DNA of 64,000 nt, from the NCBI RefSeq assembly GCF_028769735.1, contig NC_088172.1, forward strand, positions 58,807,075 to 58,871,074, written 5' to 3'. The DNA is from Zonotrichia leucophrys gambelii (Eukaryota; Chordata; Aves; Passeriformes; Passerellidae). Below are positions 22,401 to 35,843 of this stretch, piece after piece (within the stretch, counting starts at the first letter, position 1; each line of letters opens with the position of its first letter). Under the pieces are notes generated by a model. The model searched no databases. It worked only from the letters and a program-made list of their open reading frames with translations, and had not been told where the DNA came from. The translations under genes and the position numbers were made by a program.

Positions 22401-24740
22401 GGAAGTTTTGAGGATGGGTATTTAGCAGAGCTTTCAGCCTTCACATTATTTTAGTTTTATTTTTGAAGATAAGGATCTGGGTTAAGAAAAAATTTACGTT
22501 CTCAGTGGTGATAACATTTAATAGCCCTTCACAATGATCCCTGAGAATGGATTGTTCTGTATGATTCTTCCTGGTTGTGTGGCTTTTTTCTCAATGTGGC
22601 AGGTGTTTAGAGGCATGGAAATTTTCCATTACTTGACTTGAGACCTTTTTGTACCTCACTGGAATGATTTACAGCAGTCAAGGTGTAATATTTTTGATGG
22701 GGCCTGATCACTACATTTATACACGTGTGTGTATGTGTTAAACTTCATTATAATTGAATTTTTTATTTTTTGTAGTTCTAAATTTTTGGACTAAACTATT
22801 GCACAGTTTCTGGAAATTAGGTGAGGAGAAAAAATGTTTTACGTTCAAAATAATTCCAGCAGCTAATAATTAGCTTTATCTACTGAGATCAATAATTGGA
22901 GCACTGCCTTGAAATTTAGGAGTGGATGACCTTTTTGCCAGGGGTATCCCTTCTATAATTCATTTGCCAAATTAAAAACTTGTGAAGTCTGCTTGCATGG
23001 GCTGAATAGTCACAAAAGCAAGATTTTGAAAAAAGTTAATCTTCTCTGTAATTAATGGGAGACATGTCTTTCCTGGACTGATTCAAAGGATCAAAGTTAG
23101 GTTCCTGCTGGGTTGCTCTCTTCATTCATTACTTCTGGAAGAAACCACGGGAGAGAAACTTACTTGACTGAAGTTAATACTGGTGAATTCTCATTTCAGG
23201 ATTTTCTGAATTCTCTGAATTTGTGTGTGAGCATTTTTTCTGCATGTTTTAGTTCTGCTAGTGCTGACCAGTCTGCACATATCACCCCCTGCCCCAAGAT
23301 ACTTAACATGCGTTAGCCTGGAGCTGCGTCATTAAAGCTGGATTAATTTTGCTGCAATTGCTGCTCCTGGGTGAAGAACTAGCACTGAAACTGAAATCAT
23401 AGCCTCTGTTTTGCTGTGCTCCTGGTGAACCCTGTGCTGCCCCTGAGGCAATGCTGTGTAAGAAGCTGTCAGACAGGAGTGTGCAAAGTAAGAGGGAAAG
23501 AGCAGGGCAGAAGCATTTTGATGGGAGTGGAACAGCACTGGGAGGAAAAAAGAAATAGTAATCCTGAGAGTTCATATCTTTTTGTCATACTGGGGAGGAC
23601 AGGGATTGGACAAAAAAAATCAAAGCCCAGCAAACTGGAGAAGACCCCACTAACCCAAAGCAAAAACCCCCCATTTGGTATTTCAACATATCACTAAAAC
23701 CCCTGTTTTTATGTGTTCTCTTTTACTTTTTTCTATGTTGTTGCCCACTGCTTTTTAAATTCCAGATTACCATAATAAACCAATTTATACTGAAATGTAT
23801 TGAGAGAATGATGCTTTTGTGTGTTGAATGTGCTTTGACATAATTTATCTAGAACTTGACAGGGATTCCGTCCTTGTTGATTAAAAAGGCATTAATGAGA
23901 TGGGTACTTGTCAAGACTGGATTATGGCCATCTTCATTTTAGTGAAAGGGCAATGGAATGACTACTGAAAACAAATGTGAAGCACACATTTTTGCAATGA
24001 ATTATTGGTTGTGCTTGATAGAGTATAAGAAATTGGAATGTCTGGGAAACAAAATATAAACATTCCTTGATTCCTTTTAATCAGGTGTATTATGACATTG
24101 TTAATGTAAGATAGAAAGCTGTAAATGATGCAAAGTATTTTGTTTTTAAAGAAGCATAATTCAGTCTAGGAAGAAAAAAATGAGTGTATGTGGATTTTAT
24201 GTTTGTTAAGCCATAATGTACTATAGCTTATGTAACATGCAAATTGATTTCTTCAACATGCACATGAGAATTCTTAATTACCATCAGATAAAGTGATGAT
24301 AATTCAGCTAGATACCAAACACATGGTTGACAATACATCTGTAACGATTCTCAGAGCTTAAAAATTTAAGCATACACTAATGCTGATTTAATTTCTTAGG
24401 TATTTAGCTATTTTTATTTGACAAATTGAAATAGGTGGCATCCTGGGGAACCAGACTAAAATCTGTAAAGGCTTATTATCTTTACATAATGCTTTATAGA
24501 CACTGCTTTGCTGTGACAGTATCTTCACAGATTTTTATCTTCTAATGTCAAAACAATTAATGGGAAAATAATAATTTAAGGATGTTTGATCTTACTTGTC
24601 TTCAGTTTGCTAATGAGCTCCTGTCTCTGTCTCTGGAAATTTTTAATATGTATGTGTGAGGAAAGATGGAGTGCAGGGTTGCTGCTGCTTTAGTAAGGTT
24701 TCAAGAAAATTGTAACTGTGAACATTTATTTCTACACAGG

Positions 24741-24755
24741 CACACACACATATAT
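24741..24755. repeat. short CA/TA microsatellite
   Basis: Five CA units run into a short TA run. It resembles the other CA/TA tracts of the window at 16546-16570 and 32625-32653. Confidence 0.85.
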
Positions 24756-27700
24756 CTAATCTCAGAAGTATGCAATGTGAGATGCAGCAAACATTTCCTG
24801 CTCACCATAATTTGTATGTCTTCCAGCAGGAGATAAACAACCAAGTATTGGGATTTGGCATTTGCTTAATTATGCCTAAATATGTGGAGATACTTTTAGG
24901 GTATGTTAATCTCTAAAATTTGAGGAAAAAAAATTATTTCTTTCTTTTGCTGTTCATGTCATGCAGTTGGAGAAAAATGCAGCAAAACTGTTTTAATCTC
25001 ATTTAGTTCTACAATACATATTTTAATTTTTCTTGTTTGCATAAAATTGGCAGTCTCTATCGATTTTCTTGTTCATTACTGTACTCAGTGTGTTTTCCTG
25101 TTTGAAAACATAAAAAAATGGTAGCTTGAATTCTGAGACATGATGAATGTTTCTGGCATTTTAACACTTGATGTGAGAATTTTAAAAAGCCTTTATTTTC
25201 GCATTTCTTTTTCATTATTATAGTAAACTGCAACTGCAACCAAGTAGTAGTTAGGAAGATCCAGCGCTGGCATTAATGTTGTCTGGTCTTGTGGAATGAC
25301 AAGCAGTCCTCCATTCTGAGTTAGCCACCTACTTTGGTGGGCATGTGGAGTTTTGGCTAGCAGCACGGGGATTACAGGATTACATTGTCCACTAGATTGG
25401 CAAATGTTTTTTGTCTGGCTGCAAGGCAGGTATGTTGCAAGGACAATGTAAACTTTAGCTCTTCTTTTTAACTTTTTTGTTTCATAAAGGCAGTAACTTG
25501 AAAAACTGCCTCCGATCTCCTCTATTTATTCTAGCTGAATAATTTTTTGCTTAGCAAGTAATTTCTCTTAGAAATATCTAACCATAGATGTCTTCTAAGA
25601 TATTTGTGGGTGTTATGTGCCAAAATACCCTAATTAGCTTGCTAGAAAGTGTGATCATCATGTGTACAAACATTATCAAGCACGTGATCCCATCTTGTGA
25701 CTTCAGTTTCACCCATTTGGCAATAATATGGGATAATCTGCTTCCATTTAAGCAGTGCAAAGGGAACTAACATGTTTCCTGTTCCCTGGCCAAGCAGTAA
25801 CATTTCAAGTGAGTGTGTGGGTGATGGTGGGGGTGAATAAAGACCACTTCACCAGGAGAAAAGTTTGGTCTGCTGGCTTTTTCAACTAAATTAGAGCTCA
25901 AACTAAAGGGAAGCAACCTGCTCAAACTATAAAGTAACTGTTGGCAGGACAGCAAACAGTTTCCTGTCTGGCTGGATTTTGCCAGGATATGAACAGCTAC
26001 ATTTTAGATATAATGTGTAAAGTAAAATCGGTCCAGTTTTGCAATACACATTAGCTTTTCATTGCAAGGTGTTAACTTACTTAACTGTTTTTTTCTTTTT
26101 TCCAAATTTTCTGTTAGTATAAGATTTCTCTGTTTAGAGAGATAGACTCATTTTTCTGGTTTTGTAGGATTGTGTGTTTTACCTTTACATTAAGGATTTT
26201 TAAAATAATAAGAGTATTTGGGAATTAAAATTCTTCTCTGACTGAAATCAGTCAGCAAAAATCAAAAGCTTGGTTGGGAAGAGTATCAGGCCAATAATGG
26301 GTAGGAAAAAGCTGGTTCCACTTGTGCACAAGCCCACAGCATTTTCTCATACAACAATTGCTGAGAGGTTGTGTGTGGTCAGCACCACACTGGTAGCCTT
26401 AGGCTGACTGGAACTGCTTCAAACAGACCTAAATATCACCAGATACAGAGCAATCTGCTGCATGTTCCCATTGTTCCTGCTCATAAGAAGCAGTTCATGC
26501 ATAGGCAGGCATAAGAATCCTGTTTATCTTTAGTTTAGGTCATAATGATAGTTTCAGCACGTCTGCCACAAACTTAAAATTCAAAATAATGCCATGTTAT
26601 AGCCAAACCTGTTAATGCACCTCTGTTATACACCTCTGAGTGATTTAGTCCTTGCTGAGAGTTAAGCTAATATAACAGGTTGTAAGGCCTCATGTCAGCA
26701 GTTTGCACCTTAATAATCACAAAACATTAGACTCACAAGAACTGTTCTTAATACAAGTCCAAGCATACGGTGAAAATTGTTTCCTATAAAAACTCTCTCG
26801 AAATATTAACTGTGATTATTCCGCTATTATAAGTAGTTTGATCCTATTTGGTTGAAGAATATTGTGAGAAAATAAGTGACTATTGAGTCATGAGAACTGT
26901 GAGAGAAAATAGGTTCTTTCCCCATCTGGCAGATTTAAAAGAAAAATTATGCTAAATTAGAGGCTTATGTTATCATTTATTGATGATATTTTTATGCCTC
27001 CATAACATCTTATATTTGAAAATATTGGTGCCTCAGGAAGCTAACTCATTTCTCTGTAGGTGCTAAAATTTCCATAAATGTGTAGTATGAAATCTGATAG
27101 ATTTGTTTTTACTGAATTGAGATGTAACTGACAGTATGACTTGTTATAATCCCTCTGCTAAATTGGGTTCTGCATGTTTTCTCACTATTACGTTTCGCTA
27201 TGCACTGTACATATTTTAAATATGTAACTCTGCAATAGACTGGGAATAGTTGTGAAGAATTTGTTATAGTCTCTCTTGCATAAGTAATACATCTGTTGAA
27301 AACAGAATTAGGTCATTGGCACACATGTTTAAGTGATTTAGCTCAAACAGAAGAACTGGAACTGAGGAAAGAGCAGTTTTCTGCGTCCTGAGGTTCTCCT
27401 GACTTTTCATCTTAAGGCTACTTGTTATGGCAGCCTTCCTTCCTTTTGGGGACAATTAGATTTTTTTGGTCAGTGTTTAGCCTTTTCGCCTGGTAAATCA
27501 GCTCTGGGGTGTTGCTGTGGCTATACACTGAATCTGTAATACAAGAGGAAAAGATGGTCAGAAGTCCAGACTGTTACATGTGACTCATGAACTTCTACTT
27601 CCTCTGGTACCCCTAACTGAATAACATCTAAAAGTCAACTGTACATCCAAAACTGGAGGTTTAAGGAGGTTTAGAAGTTTCTATGAGAACAATCCTTAGA

Positions 27701-30669
27701 TTTTTGAAGTATTTCAGTGGTGTGAAATTATTTAACTAAATACATTACCGATGCAGGATGTTGGCTGGCTGAAGTGGCCCTTGTCTACATGAGTCCCTCT
27801 GTTAAGGTGTGATTTGCTTAGTCTGTGTATGTGGTTGTCCCCCCACTCTGCAGGAAGCAGAGCATCAACACAGCTGTGGAAAGTCACATGTATAGATCTC
27901 TATGTTCCCCCTGCTCACCCTCTGCTCTGGTTTGAGTGTGAATTGTTGTATAGAGTATCTATAAATCTCCTTTCTTTTGGCTGCAAGAGACCCTGTTAAT
28001 GCTGGATCATTGTTACTCAAGAACAGTTTTATGGTGCTTTCAAATTTTAAAGAAGATTTCATATGGCCTCAGGTTATGTTCCCACTGATTGGAGTGTGTC
28101 TCACCAGTGAGCTGAAAACACCCTGTCTGTAAGCTGCAATGCAAATCACAAGCAGGTAAACTTCGCTGGACCTGCTCTAGTCCTTTGCATGGTCAGTTTG
28201 TTATTTCACTCCCTAAATCTTGATGAAGGAATTTTGTAACCATGAGTTTCCTAAGTGCTCTGGCTGTGAAAAAGTTCAAAATAGTGCCCCACAGTATGAA
28301 AGAATGAATGGGAGAACTTTCCAGCAGTTAAGATTTTTTCGTGGTTATGCTGGTCAAAACAGAATAACTTCATTAAATTCAGTCTCTACATTTTGGACTG
28401 GCAAATAGAGCAGAATTGTCACTTGCTCTTTTTGGAGTATTCTGTTCCATGCTTCATACAATGTCCTTGACAAAAGGGAAATTTCTGTGTATTAAGAAAA
28501 TCTCATTGACCTGGACTGTAGTAGTAGATTGCATAAGAATCTCAGCATGCTTTAAAAATAAATATATGAAGTAATGCTATATGTAGCAATTGTCATATGG
28601 TTTAATCACAGCTTAATACAACTGAGTTCAGTCTGAGTCCAAGAGATAGTTATCCTATTAAAATCCAGTGTGATTACAGAGCTCCTTTCAGGAAAGAGGA
28701 GAAAAAAGGCTTGTCAGCTTTTGGCAGTGCTGAGGTGTTGGACTTTGATCAGAAACTCTGATTCCTGTGGCTTCTATTACACAGGGAAGGAACTTGTCTT
28801 GGCACATCTTCTAACAGGCTGTGAGAGATCTGTTGCTCTTGCCTGTTGGAAGAACTTTTTTGATTATCGGACATCTTGGTTTGATTAAATCCTTCCAGAA
28901 AAGTCATGAATTAGAACCTGAGCATTCGCAAGAATGGTTTTAATAATGAGTTTCCAGGCACCATATTTATGAAGCATGGGAGAATAGCACTTCTCTGCCT
29001 AGCAGATGTGGGAAGACAAGTTTATTGAAGGCTATAAGATGTACTTAATTGGAGGTTAAAACATGGTAAAGGGATGGAAGGTTAAAAGTCATTTGTAAAT
29101 GCTAGTATGAGAACTAGAAGCTACTGTATATGATTTATTTTAATAAGCATATAAAACAATACAAAGGGTTGAGATTTTACATATATTTTTAGGCTTTACT
29201 TTTTCTGTTTCCACTTTGTATGTTGTCATTCCTCTCTTAAAATCAGCGTAGTGCTGCAAATGGTCAGGTTTTTCTGCGTTTACACTTCAGAAGAGCCTCT
29301 GGAAGACTTGAAATAGAAATATGTACAATCCCAAGCAGTGCCAGTAAAAAGAAAGTAAGCAGTGAATAGTTATTGACTGAAAACACCTTCTATTTTTAAA
29401 ATAAAGCTGGACGCTACAGACACTTCACAGATAAAGACCGGACATTAATGGAAGTGTAGGTGCCGTTTTTTGAGGCCTCTAGGCAGGTATGGGTTTTCTA
29501 GAAATGGGCAAGTGTTGCCGCTTTCACAGCGCTGCTTAACTTCCCCCATCTTGCCCATATGGCATGAAAAAGGCTGTGTGTTATCCCACTTATAGAATTA
29601 GCAGCCAGCCCATTTCTGTGGCTGCAGGTAACCCTGGCCACCTACTGCAGTTTTCAGAGATGTGGGGCTCCTATGGCTGATCTCACCTGAGGCCTCCATG
29701 TGTCTGAAAGTTGATTCTTTGGTGGCCTTCCCAATGTTTCTTCTTAGGGCAGAGTGTTCATTTAGGGTGTAATAGCTGTATCTGATCAGCTCCACATCCT
29801 GACCCTATTGTCTGAAGTGATAGAGATGAGGAAACCTTTTCAGGTTATCTAAGTTCATGCTTGTAACCTTAATGTTCAGTTTATCTCTCTTTAAATGTAG
29901 CTATTGCACTAGCTGATTAACAGTATGGTCTAACCTTGTGTCTGAAACTATGTTCCCAAGGCCTGAGATGCCTTAAGTTTATTCCAGCCAGATGTGGAAA
30001 ACTAGACTTCCTTATGGGCAAGCCTTTCTAAAGCTAACCTTTCTTATGGGTTGCAGGAGGGGTACTGGAGGATTCTGAGTGTTTTTATTTGTGTTCTTGC
30101 TACAAAATGGGCAAGTGCTAACTGAGTTTAAACTAGACCCTGGGCTCTAAGCCATACTGCCATCTGTGCTAGCTAGTCAGGATTCAAAATATTCAGACTC
30201 AAGTTAACCTTCTGTCTCTGTGTAGGTAGGGATGTTTCAGCCAAGATTCAGTAAAAATTTTAAACTATTGATAGCACAAAAAGACAAGGCTTATTTTTCA
30301 TTAATTTTCTGTACTGATTTTTTTCTTTCATCTGTAGTTGTAGCTAAAACAAAAATTGCAATGTTTTAAAGAAGCTTGAGGTAACTGTTAGTTTCCATGC
30401 CAAATAGTAATAAAAATAAACTAACCTCAGGATCTGTCAGGAATCGGTAACTTTTGAGTTTTTTATTCTTACCATTCCAAGGGAGAATTTTCAGATCAAC
30501 TCTAAGCTTGATTTTTCACTTTGGATCATACAGCTCTTGTTTTAACTGAAATTGCTACACCTGTCCTAATGCTGTAACAGTTATTTAAGACAAAGCTGTT
30601 ATGTGCAATTTTTTTAAGTGTTTCCTGGTTTGGAGGAGGAAAAAAGAATAAATTTAAAACATAAGGGTG

Positions 30670-30682
30670 TTTTTTTTTTTTT
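30670..30682. repeat. poly(T) run, 13 nt
   Basis: Uninterrupted T run on the plus strand, low-complexity sequence. A similar 12-T run lies at 31229-31240. Confidence 0.9.
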
Positions 30683-31470
30683 CCAAAGTAGGTCCTTACT
30701 ATGTTTTGTATACCATAATTTCATGTTTAAACTTTTATTAAAACTCAGCTTACTTAATGAAGTACAGCATACAGATCAGCAGTTTCCAACTTTGTGTTAT
30801 GTGTCACTCCAGTTCCAGCAGCACAACATTTTTTTTACAGTTTTTCTTTTGGTCTGTTAACCCTGATTTAAGAATCACTGACTTTGCAGAAGGATGGCTA
30901 TGGGAAGCCTCAGTGATGAGGAATGAGCCCTTTGTTTGTGGGAATACCAGTTCCCAGTGCAGCCTTGGCTAGTGTCCTGGCTCTGACACTGTACTTGACA
31001 GCATCCGAAAACTGAAGTTGTAAAAATGGCACAGTAGGCATATAAGTTCTTCTTCCAACTGTTTTCACTCAAATTACAGATATTTAAAGACAGGTTTAAA
31101 CCCATAAAAACATGAGAATTTAATAACCTTTCAAGATGTTATGTTGATTTCACAAAATCTGAGTATCCTTGACAGCTGTTCAAGTTACGGCTGTCAAAAC
31201 TTTAGCTATATTCTTGCTCTTACTTTGATTTTTTTTTTTTCATTCTGCAAAACAATACTTATCAGTTTTCCCCCCTTGCATTTCTCTGCCTTCATTTTAA
31301 TTGCACAACTCCTTATATTGCAAAATAAGTCACACTCATTCTAAATTCTCTATGCAATTGCTGATTTTTATGTTCTAGCTGGGGTTTTTTGTTTGAAAAA
31401 AGCAAAAAGAGTTAAAATTGTAGTCTCTTCAATTTAATGCTTCCAACTTTCTCCCATTTTCTTTAATCAG

Positions 31471-31795
31471 AATGTACAGATCAGGTTGCCTGATGGACTA
31501 TGACAGATCATGGCACATTTCCCTGTGTATAAGGTCTTTCCCTTTTTCCGTTCACAATACTCCCAGTGGCACATTCCTCTATTTTGCCTCTGTATTGTCC
31601 CCACTGTTCCATGACATCCTCTTTATCTTAATGTACCTCAAACATTTGGCCTTCTCTGGGTGGATGAACATGCATTCAGGCTGGATGAGTAATGGAGGTG
31701 GCTGGGAACTGCTGGACCAGCTGGCTTCTTGCCTGTCAGGTGCTTGTGGCAATGCACTCTTCCATGGTGTGCTTGTTTCCATAGCACAGATGTGA
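31471..31795 (+). other. open frame directly after a strong splice acceptor, unrecognised
   Basis: A strong acceptor (ACTTTCTCCCATTTTCTTTAATCAG) ends at 31470. One base later, at 31472, an ATG opens a 107-codon frame ending in TGA. The predicted peptide starts MYRSGCLMDYDRSWHISLCI and has a hydrophobic central part (FLYFASVLSPLFHDILFILM, roughly residues 35-54), then a Gly/Trp-rich part. No domain is recognised. The link between acceptor and long frame is suggestive of a terminal exon but may be coincidental, as the region is locally GC-richer and stop-poor. Confidence 0.18.
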
Positions 31796-31989
31796 TACAG
31801 GGGGATGGATTTAAGCTGAGCCTCGATTGGGTAGCTCAGTATGCTGGTGCATTGTTGATGTCTTTGCTTTCTGAATATGCAGCCTCAGTTTAGAAGGGAG
31901 CTGTTGGAGGATAAATAAGTAGTAATGAAAAGGACTATCAAATGGTAAACAACTTCTGGCGATTTCACATAGGAATGCCTTTTTTCCAG

Positions 31990-32400
31990 AGGCTCTGGGA
32001 GTGCTGTGTGTCTCATGCTGGCTGTACAGTCAGTCACTGGTCACAAGCAGCTGGGGGCACAGCCTGAGAGTCTGTGGTGCTGGGGCCTGGGGGTGCAGTG
32101 GGGTCTGTGATGTGATGGGCTCTGCCACAGGGCTGCAAAGGCTGCAGGTCTCCAGGTCTGACCAGACCCATCCTGCCAAGCAAAACAATGCTTCTCCTCT
32201 CTGGGAGAGGCAGGGACAGACAAGGGAGCTGGGGCAGACCTGCTGCCTGGGAGAGTGGGTCTGGCTCTTTTCTGCCCCGCACAGGAGTCACTGCTGTGCC
32301 TCACAAACTTCTTCAGCATCACCATCAGCCATCTCACTCCTCAGGGAGCTGGAATGGGGAAGCAGGTAGCAGGGACACAAGACTGTTTTCCTGCCTCTAG
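31990..32400. other. GC-richer block with overlapping open frames
   Basis: By eye this block is clearly richer in G and C than its surroundings, with CTGGGG, CAGGG and CCTGCC words throughout. It holds a 122-codon plus frame (32001-32369) and 98- and 85-codon minus frames, all low in recognisable features. Such blocks in avian introns are often exons of non-coding RNAs, old GC-rich repeats or regulatory elements. CpG is scarce, so it is not a CpG island. I could not match it to a repeat family. Confidence 0.4.
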
Positions 32401-32624
32401 TAATTTGCTGCTGTAGGCAATTATTAGCTTCAGCTGCACACTTTTACAGGATCCGGCATTGGGAAGAGTCTGAACAGAGACTGGCTAGCACTCTGTTAGC
32501 AGGTGAGCTGCCAAATGCCAGCATATCAGAAAACTGGATTTGAAGAGGGATGAAATTTTATTGTATCTTGATTCAGGATGTCATTAATGGTTTTTTACAT
32601 TTTTATATCCAAATAGATATGTTG

Positions 32625-32653
32625 GTGTATGTATACACACACACACATATATC
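32625..32653. repeat. compound GT/CA/TA microsatellite
   Basis: GTGTATGTATACACACACAC passes into ACATATAT. The tract is partly self-complementary because a GT-rich half is followed by a CA-rich half. Confidence 0.88.
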
Positions 32654-34621
32654 TGTACGTAAAATATTAACAAATCCAAAGGGGAAAGTTGCTGGGACTG
32701 TCAGTGCACAGAACAGAGCAAATTGAGGGACTCTACCCTGGATTGGGATAGACATCATTTTCTGAAGTTGTAGTTTAATGTGCTGTTCTGGGTGTGGCCT
32801 TTCTTTAGTATACAGAAGAAAACCAAGATATGTTCTGAGCCTGCTAGCAACTAGGGTCTTTAATGTCTGTCTACTGAGGGATGTAAAGTTATTTTACAGG
32901 GTATTTACACTTCCTTTCTGTTCAGCTTTGGTGTGTGTGCCTTGTCCCATAATTTTTGATGAGAGCTGTGTTATACTCCATCTGCACTTGCAACGGACCC
33001 CAGGAATCATTAGATAGTTTTTTGGCTGGCTTGCAATGTGCGTTTGAGTAAGTGTTTTTTATTGTAAGACTGTGATAAAAGATCTGCTCTCATAGAATAT
33101 GCATGGCTTTTCAAATGCTTTGAAAAGTAGATTAATTTTTTTATTCCCAGCAATTCCAATAGCAACTTATTACTGGAGTTTTTTCATTAAGTTGTTGGAA
33201 ACAACTCTACTGCAGCAAATGATAAATACGCTATATTATTCTGAAAATTCTGCACTGTAAAGCATGAACATAATTTTCTTACTTATAAGATACTTTCCAT
33301 GCTGTGCACAAATCTCTTATTATGTGTCTTGTGTTGTGGTTGTCCTTATTTTCATTTAAATTTATTGCAGCGCTTTGTCTGAAGAAAATATTTTGATTGG
33401 TTAGTAAACATGCCACAGGGGGCAGGTAATTTACATGAACAGCAATTCTGCTGAAATTGCTATTCAGCAATTTAAACTACCTGTTTCATCCTTGCTGTAG
33501 TTAAAGGAAGGGAAAGATCTCCCCAAAACATGACCTAGGAGGAGAAAACAGACAAATAAAATGACCCACCAAAAAAACAACTGCCAGTTCGAGAAATATG
33601 AAATAGGTGGCTTGTTTCTAATAAGGTAATAACTTTTTGAGAAAATAGTAGGACCGTGACTTGTTAGTCCCTGTGACCCAACAATTTGTTTCTATTGCAA
33701 TAAATTCCTGTAGCCTTCAATGCTGCTCCTGTTCTATAAAACTAGATGGTACTGAAATTCTTTACTAGTAGCTTGAGACAACTATAGTTAATTTCTAAAC
33801 TACTCCAATTAGCACTAAAATATGCTTACAAAATAGCAACTTCATTAACAAAATTAAGGAGATGAAAGCCAGTGGCAGAGATCAATCAAGTATGAAAATC
33901 GCTGTTTTCTCCAGAACATGAATTTTCTTTAAAAGCTCGTTGTTTTGCTTGATCAAGTTATAGTAAATCTGTTAGGTAATCTGTCTCAGTTAAACAGCTG
34001 AGACATTATGAATTCTGTAAAAGCATCTAATATACTAATGATCACCTGAGGCTGTTAAGAAAGGTTCAAGCTGTGAAGGGCCTCCCAGTTCTGCTGCAGT
34101 ACTTTTGCAAGTCTTGCGTTCCTGGACCTCCATTTCCCAGTCTTTGAGGACTGTGTCAGGCTGTAAGTGAAAGCACTTGTGTTTGGGGAACCACTGAAGC
34201 ATACATAACTATGATCACTTTAAAGATGTAAAAGATTCTGCCCTGGGACGTGGTGTGACAGAAGATGCCCTTTGTCCTTGGACATTGCAGAACATCTTTC
34301 ACTCTATACACACTTGCAGAGTGTTCACTGACAAACTGCTTTCTGCTGCCTCAGTCCTGTTTCTATTTTCATGTGTTTCAGTGACACACTGAGACCCATA
34401 CCTAGTGGGCCCAAAACTTGGTAGAGAAAGACATACCTCAATAACATGTTTAGGCTTCTAAATTTCTAACAACACATCTCAAGTCAAACATCTCAGATTT
34501 TGAGAAGTAAAATATTCTGAGAGCTGAGAGAACTGATTTTAGGCATTAAGGTGTCTGCCATATACACATTATTATTTCTATCAACTTGCCACGCTGAAGG
34601 GTTACAATGGGAATGAAAGGT

Positions 34622-34634
34622 GGGGGGGGGGGGG
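34622..34634. repeat. poly(G) run, 13 nt
   Basis: Thirteen consecutive G residues on the plus strand, unusual in this AT-rich setting and prone to length errors in sequencing. It can form stacked-guanine structures. Confidence 0.9.
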
Positions 34635-35821
34635 AAACACCCCTAAACATGAGGAAGGGGAAGTCTTCCCATCTCTGTTTTAAAGGCCTCAGTGAGGATG
34701 TGAAAGATCGAAGATTATTTCTGTCTTGCATCTATGAATGTGTTAGTCCAGACTCAGGAAATGGTCCTGCCTTGCAGATGACACTCATCTGGGCTGAGGG
34801 ACAGTCCTCAGTTGAAACTGCTTTTTTGCATACAAAAGACATGAGACTTACCTAAAAACATTAAGCAACAGTTTAGATTTGTAAAGTTTGTGTATCTAAA
34901 TTTGATTACATGCCAGGCAGCTTAAACAGGAGCATTGCTGCTTGTGCTCCCCTGACAGGGGACAGGGGGTTGAGGATGCACCAGCAGGCTCCCCTGTTGG
35001 CATTTTTGGTTCCTGTTGGCTAACTGGGACATCTGGCATGTTGCTGGTCTCTGAGGCACTTCCTTTTCTTTTCCTGTGATTTTAGAGTGCAGTAGAGGTA
35101 CTCAGGTCTGTAAGGACAGTGCCTCAAAATTTGGCAATATATCTAGGCAGCAGGTAGTTCAGCTGTGCAGGGGCTGATAAATACCAGGTAGCATATAGAT
35201 CAAGTTGTATTCTGTGTCCAAGGGAAAATAATCCATAACATTCATTTGTAAATAAGTATTTTCAGCCTACCTAAACACTTAAACCTCAAGGTTAATATTA
35301 ACCGAGGCCATTTCCTCATCTGAAATCTGCAGAAAGTTTGTACCAAGACATGTGTTAAGCATGTCCACATATAACATCGTAGTTGAAAAGGCAAAGATTT
35401 TGGTTTTTCCAGAGAACCTTCTCTGAAACATAGAAACACTCTTAAGTGCTGTACATCTAAAGGATTTTTAGTAAATCTTGAAAACAGCTGTAACACATCT
35501 GAAGATTAAATGTGCTTGATCCAGGGACAAAATAATTAATTCAATGCTGATACACAGATCTACAGCATCCCTTTTTGTATTTCATGATTCCTGTGGGTGA
35601 TTTAGAATCTGAGATTGACTCTCTACCCAGATCATACAACAGAAGCTCATTAGCTTTTCACTCATTTTTCAAATACTTTTTGTTTCAGTAAAAGCAATGA
35701 ATTAAAAATCAAAGCAAAAGTTGCTGTAATGTTGCTTCTCATAGTGACATGCAGACAGTTTCTGTTTTTTCTTTTATTCCTTATTTAAGGTCTTCTTATT
35801 CAGTGATAATTCATTTATGTA

Positions 35822-35843
35822 AGTATAGTTTAAAAACTATACT
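35822..35843. repeat. inverted repeat, 10-bp arms, 2-nt spacer
   Basis: AGTATAGTTT (35822-35831) and AAACTATACT (35834-35843) are exact reverse complements around AA, giving a near-palindrome of 22 bp. Confidence 0.8.

Larger units (their letters stand above)
15009..23300. other. AT-rich non-coding stretch
   Basis: No gene was recognised. Listed separately from this stretch are a 12-bp tandem duplication (16206-16229), a TG/TA dinucleotide tract (16546-16570), a TAATTA-rich cluster (16755-16835), a micro-exon candidate (17625-17632) and a CCAAT/TATA promoter-like block (19296-19423). A strong acceptor-like site ends near 20702 and a donor (GCAG then GTAAGC) lies near 20809, but all three frames between them contain stops, so at most a non-coding exon could be there. 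Confidence 0.55.
23301..31440. other. AT-rich non-coding stretch with two GC-richer patches
   Basis: No recognisable gene. A moderately GC-richer patch at about 23310-23560 has overlapping open frames on both strands (up to 93 codons plus, 90 codons minus), none recognisable. A similar patch lies at about 29460-29810. A CA/TA microsatellite lies at 24741-24755. Ordinary intron-like sequence fills the rest, including T runs at 30670-30682 and 31229-31240. Confidence 0.5.
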
